Below are positions 51,283 through 60,621 of a DNA stretch of 64,000 bases, piece by piece; within the stretch, counting starts at the first letter, position 1; every line of letters begins with the position of its first letter. The DNA comes from Pseudomonas sp. NC02. GTDB taxonomy: Bacteria; Pseudomonadota; Gammaproteobacteria; Pseudomonadales; Pseudomonadaceae. The stretch covers positions 3,410,001-3,474,000 of the forward strand of contig NZ_CP025624.1 in the NCBI RefSeq assembly GCF_002874965.1, given 5' to 3'. The notes beneath the pieces were generated by a model. That model did not search any database, was not told the origin of the DNA, and saw nothing but the letters and a program-made list of their open reading frames with translations. Position numbers and translations under genes: made by a program.

Positions 51283-52137
51283 ATGTATGTCATCACCGGA
51301 ATCACAGGCAAAGTCGGCGGCGCCCTCGCGCGCTTTCTCCTCAACGATCGTCAACCCGTGCGCGCAGTCATTCGCGATGCGGGCAAAGGCGCCGTATGGG
51401 CCGCCCTTGGTTGCGAGGTCGCCATCGCCAATATGGACGACACTGCGGCCCTCACTGAAGCATTCAAGGGTGCCACCGGCGTGTTCATCCTGCCGCCTTC
51501 GGATTTCGACCCGGAGCCGGGTTTTCCCGAGGCGCGCAAGGTGATTGCCGCCGTCGCTCAGGCCATTGAAGCGGCGGCCCCGCAGAAAGTTGTTTGCCTG
51601 TCGACCATCGGCGCCCAGGCCGAGCACCTGAATCTGCTGACCCAACGCACCTTGATGGAACAGGCGCTGAGCGCGTTGAACGTGCCGGTGACCTTTTTGC
51701 GTCCGGGCTGGTTTATGGAAAACGCCGCCTACGACGTAGCCACCGCCCGCGAACACGGAGTGATCCACAGCTTCCTGCAACCGCTGGATAAGACCGTACC
51801 GATGATCGCCACCGCCGACGTCGGCCGCCTCGCTGCGCAATTGTTGCAGCAACACTGGAGCGGGCCTCGGGTAGTTGAGCTGGAAGGCCAATGGGTCAGC
51901 CCGAACGACATCGCTCGCACGTTGACCGAAGTGCTTGGTCGTGGTGTGACAGCACAGGTGGTGCCTCGCGATGCGTGGGAGCCGATGTTTCGTGAGCAAG
52001 GCGCGCAGAATCCAATGCCGCGCATGCGCATGATTGATGGGTTTAACGAAGGTTGGATCTGCTTTGAGCAGGCGGACGTGGTTAAGGGTGAGACCACATT
52101 GCTCAAGGTGCTGCGGGAGTTGGCTGCAAAAACCTGA
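51283..52137 (+). CDS. NmrA-like NAD(P)-binding protein (atypical SDR)
   Basis: 284 aa from the ATG at 51283. The N-terminal MYVITGITGKVGGALARFLL is the atypical SDR glycine motif (TGxxGxxG), and there is no Tyr-x3-Lys catalytic pair. ANMDDTAALTEAFKGATGVFIL, KVVCLSTIGAQA and FLRPGWFMENAAYD are typical of NmrA/quinone reductase 2-like proteins that sense the redox state of NAD(P) or reduce quinones. An earlier ATG at 51244 with an AGGGCGG-like sequence before it is an alternative start, adding 13 residues. Function uncertain. Confidence 0.82.
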   Translation: MYVITGITGKVGGALARFLLNDRQPVRAVIRDAGKGAVWAALGCEVAIANMDDTAALTEAFKGATGVFILPPSDFDPEPGFPEARKVIAAVAQAIEAAAPQKVVCLSTIGAQAEHLNLLTQRTLMEQALSALNVPVTFLRPGWFMENAAYDVATAREHGVIHSFLQPLDKTVPMIATADVGRLAAQLLQQHWSGPRVVELEGQWVSPNDIARTLTEVLGRGVTAQVVPRDAWEPMFREQGAQNPMPRMRMIDGFNEGWICFEQADVVKGETTLLKVLRELAAKT

Positions 52138-52166
52138 TGCCATGCCTGCAAGCCAGCTCAGTGATT

Positions 52167-52854
52167 GGGTACATATCCGTTATTTGGGTAACGGCGGCGT
52201 ATGGTTTCGCTCTTACAGCGAGTCACTTTGCAAAAGCGGCAAAGTCCACCAAACGGCATTGCTCCGCGGGCCGCCGCTCCGCAATACCTGCGTTCGGCCT
52301 CGGACTTATTGGGGATCAAAAGCAAGAGCACAGCGGCCTCCCGGCGGGCTTGAGTGTTAAAAGCAAAGACCAGAGCGAAAACAGATCTGCTTTTCTGTGG
52401 GAGCGGGCTTGCTCGCGAAAAACCTGAGAGCGCCGCGTTCATTCAGAATGCCCGCGTCATCGTTAACGACCTTCGCGAGCAAGCCCGCTCCCACATTTGG
52501 ACCGTGCCCGCTTTAGCTTCTGATTTTGCTCTTCAACACTCAAGCCGGCCGGGAGGCCGCTCTGCTTTTGATCTGCTTTTGATCTTGATCTTAGGCGCCC
52601 CGTTAAACCACGCTGGCCGAACGCAGGCTTTGGAGCGTGGGTAACCTGGCAGGACGCCAGGTTAGCCGTCCTGGGCCAGGGATGGCCCATGACGGCGGCC
52701 CACGGTCCAAAGCCGGAGTGAGGGCACTCCGAGCCTAAGCGAGGAGCCGAGTGGTGGGGCAAGAGCGTTTTGCTTACTTTTGCGCTGTTCAAAAGTGAGC
52801 CGCTGTAAGAGCGGAACCAATAGCAGCCGTTACCCAAATAACGGATATACACCC
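52167..52854. repeat. Nested inverted-repeat element (dispersed Pseudomonas repeat with REPIN core)
   Basis: Most of the 726-bp gap between the NmrA-like and xylulokinase genes is one nested palindromic structure. Outer arms 52167-52229 and 52791-52854 are imperfect inverted copies of about 63 bp (GGTAACGG, CGCTCTTACAGCG). Inner arms 52314-52377 and 52515-52583 are another imperfect pair (AGCGGCCTCCCGG, CTTGAGTGTT). A short pair CCTGCGTTCGGCC lies at 52287-52299 and 52615-52627. The core is a perfect 23-bp REPIN pair (52397-52419 and 52472-52494). No transposase or coding ORF is present. It looks like a non-autonomous mobile or REP-derived element. Confidence 0.8.
52397..52494. repeat. REPIN at the core of the nested repeat
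   Basis: GTGGGAGCGGGCTTGCTCGC and GAA (52397-52419) returns as its exact 23-base reverse complement at 52472-52494, with 52 bp between. This is the classic P. fluorescens REPIN form, and its REP core differs by a few bases from the one at 18543-18564. Confidence 0.9.
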
Positions 52855-52863
52855 AAAACCTCC

Positions 52864-54339
52864 CTAATCGTGCAAAGCCTTAGCCGCCCCCAACAACCCC
52901 CGAAACTTCAAATATCGCGCCTGCAAAACAGCCTGTTGAGCGCCGTCCGGGAAAAACCGTTGCTTCACCGGCATCCCCGCCTGCAACAGCGCCGCACCCT
53001 GGCCGCTCGACAGGAACCCCAACTTCGCTGCACCAATACACGCCCCCAACTCACTGCCATGCAACGTATAAATCTCCCGCCCAAGAATATTGGCCAACAA
53101 CTGCGCCCAATACTCACTGCGCGCCCCGCCCCCCACCAACGCACAAGCCCCCACCGTGGCCCCGGCCGACTGCACCGCATTCAGTGCATCCAGCAACCCG
53201 AACCCGACCCCCTCCATCACCGCATACCCCAACATAGCCGGCGTGCAGTCATGCCCCAGGCTCATGAAACCACCCCGCAACAACGGGTCGTTATGGGGCG
53301 TACGCTCCCCCGCCAAATACGGCAAAAACAACGGATTAGAAACCGGCACGCCCTGCCCGATCGGCCACTCGGCCTGCACCCGATCCAGCAACGCCTGCTC
53401 ATCAACCGACCCCGTCAACCGCGTCACCCACCGCAAGCAACTGGCCCCGGCCAGCATGGCGCCCATGGTGTACCAGCGATTAGGCAACGCATGACAAAAA
53501 CTATGCACCGCACTCGCCGGATTCCCCGCCGAGTGATCAGTAATCGCCACGATGGCCGCACTCGTCCCCAACGTGATAAACGCATCACCCGCATTCACCG
53601 CCCCTATGCCCACCGCCGCCACCGGGTTGTCCCCGCCACCGCCGGCAATCACCAGGCCCTCGGCCAAGCCCAGTCGCCCCGCCGCAGCCGCATTCAAACA
53701 AGCACTGGCCGCGCCACCTTCTACCAGCCGTGGCATCTGCGCCCATCGCAAACCCGTGGCCTGCAGCATCGGTTCAAACCATTCACGGTTGGCCACATCC
53801 AGCCACAACGTCCCCGCACCATCGGACACATCACTCACGCGCTCACCACTCAGGCGCAGGCGCAGGTAGTCCTTGGGCGACAGCACGCAATCAATGGCGC
53901 TGAATACCGCCGGTTCATGCTCCTGCAACCACAGCAGCTTGGGCGCCGTGAGACCGGCCATCGGCAAGCTGCCGGTGACGTCGGCAAACTCACTGCCCAA
54001 GGCTTCAGCCTGGGCCATGGCACGGGAGTCATCCCAGAGAATCGCCGGGTACAACACCCGGTCGTCTTGCCCCAGCAACACCGCCCCGTGCATCTGCCCG
54101 GACAACCCGATGCAGCCGACACGGCCGTAGGCATCCGGCTGATCAGTGCGCAGTTGGTCCAGAGCATTCAGGCATGCTTGCCACCAATCCTCAGGCGCCT
54201 GCTCGGACCAGCCTGCGTGCGGGCGCGAGACCGTCAGCCGCGCGCCCGCACGGGCGAGGACGTTGCCTTGCTCGTCCATCAGGATCGCCTTGAGTTCCGA
54301 AGTGCCGAGATCAATGCCAAGGGAAACCGCGTTGTTCAT
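52864..54339 (-). CDS. xylB: Xylulokinase, FGGY carbohydrate kinase
   Basis: 491 aa. FGGY kinase features: N-terminal phosphate-binding SLGIDLGTSELKAILMDEQGNV, IGLSGQMHGAVLL (typical of xylulokinases), LWDDSRAMAQ, SPKDYLRLRLSGE, GGGGDNPVAAVGIGAV, LGTSAAIVAI and the C-terminal CALVGGGARSEYWAQLLANILG. It phosphorylates D-xylulose to feed the pentose phosphate pathway. It is the last gene of the ABC/LacI operon, one base after the LacI stop. No xylose isomerase or pentitol dehydrogenase gene is adjacent, so the imported sugar may be converted by enzymes elsewhere; another pentulose as substrate is possible. Confidence 0.9.
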   Translation of the reverse strand: MNNAVSLGIDLGTSELKAILMDEQGNVLARAGARLTVSRPHAGWSEQAPEDWWQACLNALDQLRTDQPDAYGRVGCIGLSGQMHGAVLLGQDDRVLYPAILWDDSRAMAQAEALGSEFADVTGSLPMAGLTAPKLLWLQEHEPAVFSAIDCVLSPKDYLRLRLSGERVSDVSDGAGTLWLDVANREWFEPMLQATGLRWAQMPRLVEGGAASACLNAAAAGRLGLAEGLVIAGGGGDNPVAAVGIGAVNAGDAFITLGTSAAIVAITDHSAGNPASAVHSFCHALPNRWYTMGAMLAGASCLRWVTRLTGSVDEQALLDRVQAEWPIGQGVPVSNPLFLPYLAGERTPHNDPLLRGGFMSLGHDCTPAMLGYAVMEGVGFGLLDALNAVQSAGATVGACALVGGGARSEYWAQLLANILGREIYTLHGSELGACIGAAKLGFLSSGQGAALLQAGMPVKQRFFPDGAQQAVLQARYLKFRGLLGAAKALHD

Positions 54340-54340
54340 A

Positions 54341-55342
54341 TCAGGGGCAGCCGCATGAGTTACGAATCTTCAGGGTGGGCGCGAGCCGCACGCTGTGTGT
54401 TTTACGCTTGGGCGACGCCATGCGCTCAAGCAGCAGGTTGACCGCCCGGGCGCCGAGTTCCTGGACCGGCTGTGCGATCAGGGTCAGGCGTGGCACGAAG
54501 AAATCCGCCCAGTCAAAATCATCGAAGCCCACCAGGGCCATCTGCCCGGGCACGTCGATATTCGCATCACGCAAGGCGTGCATCGCACCCAGGGTCATCA
54601 GGTTGTTGCCCGCCATGATTGCCGTGGGCGGTGTTGCCAGCGTCAATAACTGCGCGGTCGCTTGCCGTGCCGGCTCGCTGCTGGAACCACCGTTGACCAG
54701 CAATTGCGGGTCAAACACCAACCCTGCCGCCTGCAACGCGGCTTGATAGCCGGCCACGCGCTCATCGGAAGTGCCGAGCCCCGCGCGCCCGGAAATAAAG
54801 CCGATGCGCCGGTGGCCATGGCCGATCAAGTGCGCCACCAGGGCCTGGGTCGACTGGGTGTTTTCCACCCCGACCTGATCGAAACGATCACACATCATCC
54901 GGTCCACCAACACCGCCGCCACTTGATTGGCCTGCAGGTATTCCAGGGCCAGCGAACCGGTAGACGGCGCCAGCAGAATGCCGTCCACCCGCCGATGGTG
55001 CAGCGTCGTGACTACGCGCAATTCCTGCTCGGGATCGTCGTGGGTATCGACAAACAACATCATGTAGCCGTGCTTGGCGCACTCGGTTTCAATCGCGTGC
55101 ACCGTTTCGCTGAAGTAGTGGTTGGACAGTGCCGAGATCGCCACGCCAATCGTATTGGTGGTGGACCGCGCCAGGGAACGCGCCAGCGTGTTGGGGATGT
55201 AGCCCACCTGCCGGATCGCGTCCTGCACCGCTTGCACCGTGTCCGGGCTGACCTTGCGGGTGCCGTTCAAGACGTGGGAAACCGTCGACGTCGACACCCC
55301 TGCAATTCTTGCCACATCCTCCATGGTTGCCACGGTGCTCAC
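54341..55342 (-). CDS. LacI-family transcriptional regulator
   Basis: 333 aa. The N-terminal helix-turn-helix with hinge is MEDVARIAGVSTSTVSHVLNGTRKVSPDTVQAVQDAIRQVGYIPNTLARSL, followed by a periplasmic-binding-protein-like ligand domain (NTIGVAISALSNHYFSETVHAIE, FVDTHDDPEQE, MALVGFDDFDWADFF). It is encoded inside the operon it probably controls, between the binding-protein and xylulokinase genes, and a 16-bp LacI-type palindrome lies before the first gene of that operon. It should sense a pentose, pentitol or pentulose. Confidence 0.92.
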   Translation of the reverse strand: MSTVATMEDVARIAGVSTSTVSHVLNGTRKVSPDTVQAVQDAIRQVGYIPNTLARSLARSTTNTIGVAISALSNHYFSETVHAIETECAKHGYMMLFVDTHDDPEQELRVVTTLHHRRVDGILLAPSTGSLALEYLQANQVAAVLVDRMMCDRFDQVGVENTQSTQALVAHLIGHGHRRIGFISGRAGLGTSDERVAGYQAALQAAGLVFDPQLLVNGGSSSEPARQATAQLLTLATPPTAIMAGNNLMTLGAMHALRDANIDVPGQMALVGFDDFDWADFFVPRLTLIAQPVQELGARAVNLLLERMASPKRKTHSVRLAPTLKIRNSCGCP

Positions 55343-55354
55343 CCCTGCGCGCTT

Positions 55355-56296
55355 TTAATGTTTGCTGGACCAACCGCTGTAGGAACCGACGTTATCGCGG
55401 GTGATCAATTTTGGCGCCAGCAGGGTAACCGCTTCGGCGGGTTGTTTGTCATTGAGAATGTCATTGCCGACATTGACGGCGGTCTGGGCCATGGCCCATG
55501 GGTCCTGGCTGGCGGAGGCCTGGATCAGTGTGTCGGTCTTCAGGGCATTCTCGATGTCCGGCGCGCCGTCCACGGAGGTGATGATGATGCCGCTGCGTTT
55601 CAGTTGCTTGGCCGCCAGGTCGCTGCCGATGGCTTGCGGGTCGTTGATTGCGAACAGGCCGTCGATTTTCTGGAAGCGTGTCAGGTAGCCCTGCATCACG
55701 TTCAGGCCGCCTTCACGGGAGCCTTTGCCGTCCTGGTCATCAGACAGCAACTTGATATCCGGCGCACTGCCCAGCGCGGCTTTACAGCCTTTGACGCGAT
55801 CAGTCACGGCGGTGACCTGCGGGCCATTCTGGATAATTACGTTGCCCTTGCCCGAGAGCTTGTCGACGATGAACTGGCAGGCCAGTTTGCCGGCTTCGAC
55901 GTTGTCGGTCTGCACGGTGGCATTCACGCCCTTCGCATCGACGTCTACCGCCACCACCACGATCCCGGCGTCGCGGGCTTTCTTGATCGCCGAGGCCATG
56001 GCCGACGGGTCGACGGCGTTGAGCAGGATCAGGTCGACCTTGGACGAGATGAAGTTGTCGATCTGCGAGAACTGCTTGCTCAGGTCATAGTCGGCCGACA
56101 CCGAGGTGACTTTCACCGCCGGGTTCAGCTCCTTGGCCCGCGCCGTGGCACCGTCGGCCAGGGTCACGAAATACGGGTTGCCCAGGGACCCCATGCTGAT
56201 GCCGATGGCTTTCAGTTCACGGGCTTGCACCGCCTGGGACATCAACACGGCAACGCCCAGGGAGGCGACAACAGGAAACATGCGTTTGAAGTTCAT
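55355..56296 (-). CDS. Sugar ABC transporter periplasmic binding protein (RbsB-like)
   Basis: 313 aa with a signal peptide (MNFKRMFPVVASLGVAVLMSQAVQA). The type 1 sugar-binding fold is seen in GISMGSLGNPYFVTLADGATARAKEL, DLILLNAVDPSAMASAIKKARDAGIVVVAVDVDAKGVNATVQTDN, DGLFAINDPQAIGSDLAAKQL and TSVDGAPDIENAL. It differs from ribose RbsB in the N-terminal lobe, so ligand identity is open; pentose, pentitol or fructose-like sugars are candidates given the xylulokinase. It lies 33 bp after the permease gene. Confidence 0.92.
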   Translation of the reverse strand: MNFKRMFPVVASLGVAVLMSQAVQARELKAIGISMGSLGNPYFVTLADGATARAKELNPAVKVTSVSADYDLSKQFSQIDNFISSKVDLILLNAVDPSAMASAIKKARDAGIVVVAVDVDAKGVNATVQTDNVEAGKLACQFIVDKLSGKGNVIIQNGPQVTAVTDRVKGCKAALGSAPDIKLLSDDQDGKGSREGGLNVMQGYLTRFQKIDGLFAINDPQAIGSDLAAKQLKRSGIIITSVDGAPDIENALKTDTLIQASASQDPWAMAQTAVNVGNDILNDKQPAEAVTLLAPKLITRDNVGSYSGWSSKH

Positions 56297-56329
56297 GATG
56301 ACTCTCTTGTGATTGTTGTTTGAGTGAAA

Positions 56330-57331
56330 TCAGGTCCGCGCACCGGACTGGCGATAACGATCCAGCGCTACCGCGCCAATGATCACGATGCCCTTGATGA
56401 TGTACTGCCAGATATCCGAGACGCCCAGCAGCACCAGGCCGTTGGTCAATACCGCGATGATCAGCGCACCAATCAGCGTGCCGCCGATGGTGCCGACGCC
56501 GCCGGTAAAACTGGTGCCGCCGAGGATCACTGCGGCAATCGCATCCAGCTCATAGGATTGCCCCAGTTGCAGGCCATTGGCGGCGAACAGGCGTGACGCG
56601 CTCATCACCGCGCCCAACCCGGCCAACGCACCGGACATGGCATAGACGAACAGCAGGACCTTCCACACCTTGATCCCCGACAGCCGCGCCGCTTCCGGGT
56701 TGCCGCCCACGGAGTAGATTTGCACCCCCATCACCGTGCGCCGCAGGATGAACCACGACAGCGCAATCACGGCCACGGCAATGATCACCAGCCAGGGCAC
56801 GCCCAGCACCGAATCGTTGCCAATAAAGGCAAACGGCAAATCAGGGTTGAACACGGTTTTGTCGTCGGCCAACAGGCGTGCCAAACCGCGCATGGCGGTC
56901 AGCGCACCGAGGGTGACGATAAACGGCGGCAGGCGCATGAAGGCGATCAGGCCGCCGTTGACCAGGCCCAGCAACAGGCCGAAGCCAACCCCGGCGGCAA
57001 TCCCGAACATGCCGAACTGCGGTGACATCGACGCTTGCAACGCAACCACAGCCGAAGCCGCAAGAATCGCTCCCACCGACAAGTCGATGCCCGCCGTGAG
57101 GATCACAAAGGTCATCCCCGCCGCCAGCACCACGTTGACCGACGCCTGCTGGGTGATGATCGACAGGTTCTGCACCGTCATGAAGTTTTCGCTGGCCAGG
57201 GCAAAACCCACCAGCAGCAGCACCAGCACCGGCAACATGCCCACCGTGCGCATCAGTTCGCGAATACGCTCAGCCTTGCCGATCGTTGCCACAGTCATGG
57301 TGTTGCTCCCGCTTGTCGTTGAATTAGCCAT
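56330..57331 (-). CDS. Sugar ABC transporter permease (RbsC/BPD_transp_2 type)
   Basis: 333 aa with eight to ten membrane segments. Family blocks: [65 protein letters not shown], and [34 protein letters not shown] near the end. It forms the membrane channel of the sugar importer. The start overlaps the ATPase stop by 8 bp, showing translational coupling. Confidence 0.94.
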   Translation of the reverse strand: MANSTTSGSNTMTVATIGKAERIRELMRTVGMLPVLVLLLVGFALASENFMTVQNLSIITQQASVNVVLAAGMTFVILTAGIDLSVGAILAASAVVALQASMSPQFGMFGIAAGVGFGLLLGLVNGGLIAFMRLPPFIVTLGALTAMRGLARLLADDKTVFNPDLPFAFIGNDSVLGVPWLVIIAVAVIALSWFILRRTVMGVQIYSVGGNPEAARLSGIKVWKVLLFVYAMSGALAGLGAVMSASRLFAANGLQLGQSYELDAIAAVILGGTSFTGGVGTIGGTLIGALIIAVLTNGLVLLGVSDIWQYIIKGIVIIGAVALDRYRQSGART

Positions 57332-58856
57332 GGGCGGCCACCTGTTCGCTGCCGGTGGCGAGGTCGATGATCGCCTCCTGGGAAATATCCAGCCCCGATG
57401 CCCCGCCCACTTCGGCCACCAGTTGCCCTTCGCGCATGATCAGCACGCGGTCGCAGGTGCCGATGATTTCCGGCAGTTCGCTGGAGATCACCACGATGCC
57501 TACGCCGGCCTTGGCCAACTGGTTGATGATGCGGTAGATCTCGGATTTGGAGCCGATGTCCACGCCACGGGTGGGCTCGTCGAGGATCAGCACATGCGGC
57601 TTGACCTCCAGCAGCCGTGCCAGCAGCACCTTCTGCTGGTTGCCACCGGACAACGCGCCGACGTTGACCTTGCCCGACGCCACGCGGATCGACAGGGACT
57701 TGATCGCATCGCGTGAGCGTTGTGCGGCGTGGCCACGGTTGAGCACACCGCCGGCGTGGGCATCCGCCACACAGGCACAAACGTTGATGTTGTCGGCCAC
57801 GCTCATGTCGAGAAACAGGCCCTGGGCCTTGCGGTCCTCGGTGAGGTAGACGACACCGGCACGAATCGCATCCGCCGGGTTGCGCAGTTGGGTCACGGTT
57901 TTGCCGACCACCTCCAGGGTGCCGGAGGTGCGTGGGTCGGCGGCAAAGATCAGCCGTGCCAGTTCGGTACGCCCGGCGCCCACCAGGCCGGCGATGCCCA
58001 GCACTTCACCGGCGTGCAGGTCAAAGCTGCAGTTGCGCACGCGCTTGCCGTCGGCCATGTCGCGCACGCGCATCACCACCTGGCCGGGGTCGTAGGCCGC
58101 ATGTTCCTTCTTGTAGAAACCTGACAGGTCGCGGCCCACCATCATCTTCACCAGCACTTCGGCCGACAGCACGTCCCGCGCCAGTTCGCCGACGTACTCG
58201 CCGTCCCGCAGTACCGAGACCCGGTCCGACAGCTCGTAGATTTCCGCCATGCGGTGGCTGATGTAGATGATCGCCAAGCCCTGGCTGCGCAGCTGTTTGA
58301 TCAGCGCGAACAGGCGGTCGGTCTCCCGGGAGGACAGTGGCGTGGTGGGCTCGTCCATCACCAGGATTTTCGCGTGGGCATGCAGCGCCCGGGCGATTTC
58401 CACCAGTTGGCGCTCGGCGATGGACAGGCTGGCGACGCGGGTGATGGGCAGGAACTCCGCACCGAGCCTTGCCAGCACCTCGGCCACCCCGGCTTCCATG
58501 CCCTTGCGGTCGATGGTCCAGCCACGGCGCAGTTCACGGCCCAGGTAAATGTTCTCGGCCACCGTGAGGTTCGGACACAGGCTCAGTTCCTGGTAGATCA
58601 CGGCAATGCCGAGGGCTTTGGCGGAGGCTGGGTTGTAGCTGGCGACGGGCTGGCCATCGATGCGGATGGTGCCGCCGTCGTCGGCCTGGTAAGCGCCGGA
58701 GAGGATCTTCATCAAGGTCGATTTGCCGGCTCCGTTCTCACCCATCAAGGCGTGGATTTCACCGGGGTAGACCTTCAGGCTGACGTTCTTGAGCACCCGC
58801 AGACCGTTGAAGGTCTTGCTGATGCCCTGCATTTCAAGCAAGGGTTCAAGGCTCAT
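57324..58856 (-). CDS. Sugar ABC transporter ATPase (two-domain, RbsA/XylG type)
   Basis: 510 aa with two ABC domains. The first has Walker [15 protein letters not shown], a signature [17 protein letters not shown] and Walker [14 protein letters not shown]; the second has [31 protein letters not shown] and [16 protein letters not shown]. The first signature is degenerate (LSIAERQ rather than LSxGxxQ), as is usual in this group. AGGAG seven bases before the ATG at 58856 marks the operon start. A LacI-type palindrome lies about 100 bp upstream. Confidence 0.94.
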   Translation of the reverse strand: MSLEPLLEMQGISKTFNGLRVLKNVSLKVYPGEIHALMGENGAGKSTLMKILSGAYQADDGGTIRIDGQPVASYNPASAKALGIAVIYQELSLCPNLTVAENIYLGRELRRGWTIDRKGMEAGVAEVLARLGAEFLPITRVASLSIAERQLVEIARALHAHAKILVMDEPTTPLSSRETDRLFALIKQLRSQGLAIIYISHRMAEIYELSDRVSVLRDGEYVGELARDVLSAEVLVKMMVGRDLSGFYKKEHAAYDPGQVVMRVRDMADGKRVRNCSFDLHAGEVLGIAGLVGAGRTELARLIFAADPRTSGTLEVVGKTVTQLRNPADAIRAGVVYLTEDRKAQGLFLDMSVADNINVCACVADAHAGGVLNRGHAAQRSRDAIKSLSIRVASGKVNVGALSGGNQQKVLLARLLEVKPHVLILDEPTRGVDIGSKSEIYRIINQLAKAGVGIVVISSELPEIIGTCDRVLIMREGQLVAEVGGASGLDISQEAIIDLATGSEQVAAHG

Positions 58857-58956
58857 GACTGAGCTCCTGGTTTTATTATTGTTGTGTTCGGGCGTTTGCC
58901 GATGGCAGTCATCGGCAGACCTGATTGCTGCCGACTCTAATCAGATACATTTGCTT

Positions 58957-58972
58957 ACGCAAGCGCTTGCGT
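58957..58972. promoter_or_regulatory. LacI-family operator (16-bp perfect palindrome)
   Basis: ACGCAAGCGCTTGCGT is a perfect palindrome with the central CG typical of LacI/GalR-family operators, about 100 bp upstream of the ABC ATPase start. The regulator is most likely the LacI protein encoded in the same operon at 54341. Confidence 0.78.
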
Positions 58973-58990
58973 CAGCCGTTTATCGTTTGA

Positions 58991-59004
58991 TTAAACGTTT
59001 CACC
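58991..59004 (-). promoter_or_regulatory. Second LacI/Cra-like site
   Basis: Read on the minus strand GGTGAAACGTTTAA fits by eye the E. coli Cra (FruR) pattern RSTGAAWCSNTHHW, and AAACGTTT within it is itself palindromic. It may be a real FruR site or an auxiliary site for the local LacI regulator 20 bp away. Confidence 0.35.
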
Positions 59005-59265
59005 TGATGAATAAATGTTCACCCAGCGACCTGGAGTGACTAATTGCAGATAAAACCGCCGTTTTTCCACCTTCACCTATCCGACTGAGTGTTTTTCTAA
59101 AAATAACACCGCGTTTGGCCACTACGATCCCTGTCGGTTGCGGTTTATCTGCTATCGTCCAAAGACCTCATCTCCTCCTCATCGCGCCTGCGCGATCTTC
59201 TGTGAGCATGCTCTGCGGCGCCGCCTTTGGCAGCGTCGGGCCTGAAGTTCACGGAACACTGCACG

Positions 59266-60621
59266 ATGGACAACTCTTCAGTCGACAGCCCGGCGGAGCC
59301 GCAATCCCGGGCTGAAAAAATCGTCGAATTCAAACGCCAGAAAACCCTGCTCAAGGCCGGCGCCTTGCAAGATGCGATCTTCAACAGCGCCTACTTCTCC
59401 AGCATCGCCACCGACGAAAAAGGCGTAATCCAGATTTTCAACGTCGGCGCCGAACGCATGCTTGGCTACGCCGCCGCCGATGTGCTGAACCGCGTCACAC
59501 CGGCCGACATTTCCGACCCCGCCGAGCTGATCACCCGCGCCGCTGCCCTCAGCCAGGAACTGGACACACCGATCACGCCGGGCTTTGAGGCCCTGGTGTT
59601 CAAGGCCTCCCGGGGCATCGAAGACATTTACGAACTGACCTATATCCGCAAGGACAACAGTCGCCTGTCGGCCATGGTGTCGGTGACCGCCCTGCGCAAC
59701 CGCAACGACGCGATCATCGGCTACCTGCTGATCGGCACCGACAACACCGCGCGCAAGCAGGAAGAGGCGCAACGCAAAGGCTTTGAGCGCGCCCTGGAAG
59801 AGAAGAACCTGGAGCTGGAACACGCCAGCCACATGAAGTCCGAATTTCTCGCCACCATGTCCCACGAACTGCGCACGCCGCTGAATGCGGTGATCGGTTT
59901 TTCCGAGGCGCTCAAGGACGGCCTGGTGGGCGACATGAGCGATATCCAGCGCGAGTACATCGGCGATATCTTCACCAGCGGCCAGCACTTGCTGTCGCTG
60001 ATCAACGACATCCTCGACCTGTCCAAGGTCGAGGCCGGCATGATGGACCTGGAACTGGAAGCCGTGGAGTTGGCCGGCCTGTTGGCCAACAGCCTGCTGA
60101 TCGTGCGGGAAAAGGCCGCATTGCAGCGCATCCAGTTGAAACTCGAAAGCCCGGACGACTTCGGCGCGCTGGAACTGGACCTGCGAAAGACCAAGCAGAT
60201 CATCTACAACCTGCTGGCCAATGCGGTGAAGTTCAGCGAGCACGGCGGCTCGGTGACGCTCTCGGTGCGCGAGGTGAATCGTAGGCAAGTGGGGCAGATT
60301 CCCGGGGACTGGCCCACCCACGGCTTTGCCCTGCAGCCCAGCGAACATCAACAGTTCCTGGAATTGAGCGTGAGCGACACCGGCATCGGGATCGCCCGGG
60401 ACGACATGAGCAAGCTGTTCAAGGCCTTCAGCCAGATCGACAGCAGCCTGGCGCGCAAATTCGAAGGCACGGGCCTGGGTTTGGCGATGGTCAAGCAACT
60501 CACCGACCTGCACGGCGGCAGTGTCGCCGTGGCCAGCCGCGAAGGCGAAGGCGCGCGGTTTGTGGTGTGGCTGCCGCTGCACCGTGCCGCAGATGCGGAG
60601 GCCCCATGGCCGAAATCCTGA
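59266..60621 (+). CDS. PAS-domain soluble sensor histidine kinase
   Basis: 451 aa from the ATG at 59266; the upstream ribosome site is weak (GGA). There are no membrane segments. Domains: PAS at about residues 35-160 (FNSAYFSSIATDEKGVIQIFNVGAERMLGYAAADVL), a short coiled coil (EEAQRKGFERALEEKNLELEHASH), HisKA with His200 (FLATMSHELRTPLNAVIGF), and HATPase (NLLANAVKFSEHGG, DTGIGIARDD, FSQIDSSLARKFEGTGLGLAMV). No receiver is fused, but a stand-alone receiver gene overlaps its 3' end by 16 bp and a REC-EAL gene follows. This is therefore a compact phosphosignalling operon that ends in c-di-GMP hydrolysis. Confidence 0.93.
   Translation: MDNSSVDSPAEPQSRAEKIVEFKRQKTLLKAGALQDAIFNSAYFSSIATDEKGVIQIFNVGAERMLGYAAADVLNRVTPADISDPAELITRAAALSQELDTPITPGFEALVFKASRGIEDIYELTYIRKDNSRLSAMVSVTALRNRNDAIIGYLLIGTDNTARKQEEAQRKGFERALEEKNLELEHASHMKSEFLATMSHELRTPLNAVIGFSEALKDGLVGDMSDIQREYIGDIFTSGQHLLSLINDILDLSKVEAGMMDLELEAVELAGLLANSLLIVREKAALQRIQLKLESPDDFGALELDLRKTKQIIYNLLANAVKFSEHGGSVTLSVREVNRRQVGQIPGDWPTHGFALQPSEHQQFLELSVSDTGIGIARDDMSKLFKAFSQIDSSLARKFEGTGLGLAMVKQLTDLHGGSVAVASREGEGARFVVWLPLHRAADAEAPWPKS

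Larger units (their letters stand above)
58857..59265. promoter_or_regulatory. Divergent promoter region of the sugar operon and signalling operon
   Basis: A 409-bp gap between the ABC operon (minus) and a histidine-kinase operon (plus). It contains the 16-bp LacI-type palindrome (58957-58972) and a second LacI/Cra-like site (58991-59004). AT-rich sequence around 58925-59060 probably holds the promoter elements. The part from about 59060 to 59265 shows nothing recognisable except the leader of the kinase gene; no ORF with coding character was found. Confidence 0.55.

Noticed and set aside
52167..52854. A CRISPR array or an IS element in the repeat-rich gap
   Set aside because: Repeats are inverted and of unequal length, not direct and regularly spaced, and there is no transposase ORF.
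52780..54441. A long plus-strand frame opposite xylB
   Set aside because: Composition is Arg/Gln/Pro/His-rich shadow type; xylB on the other strand has all FGGY motifs.
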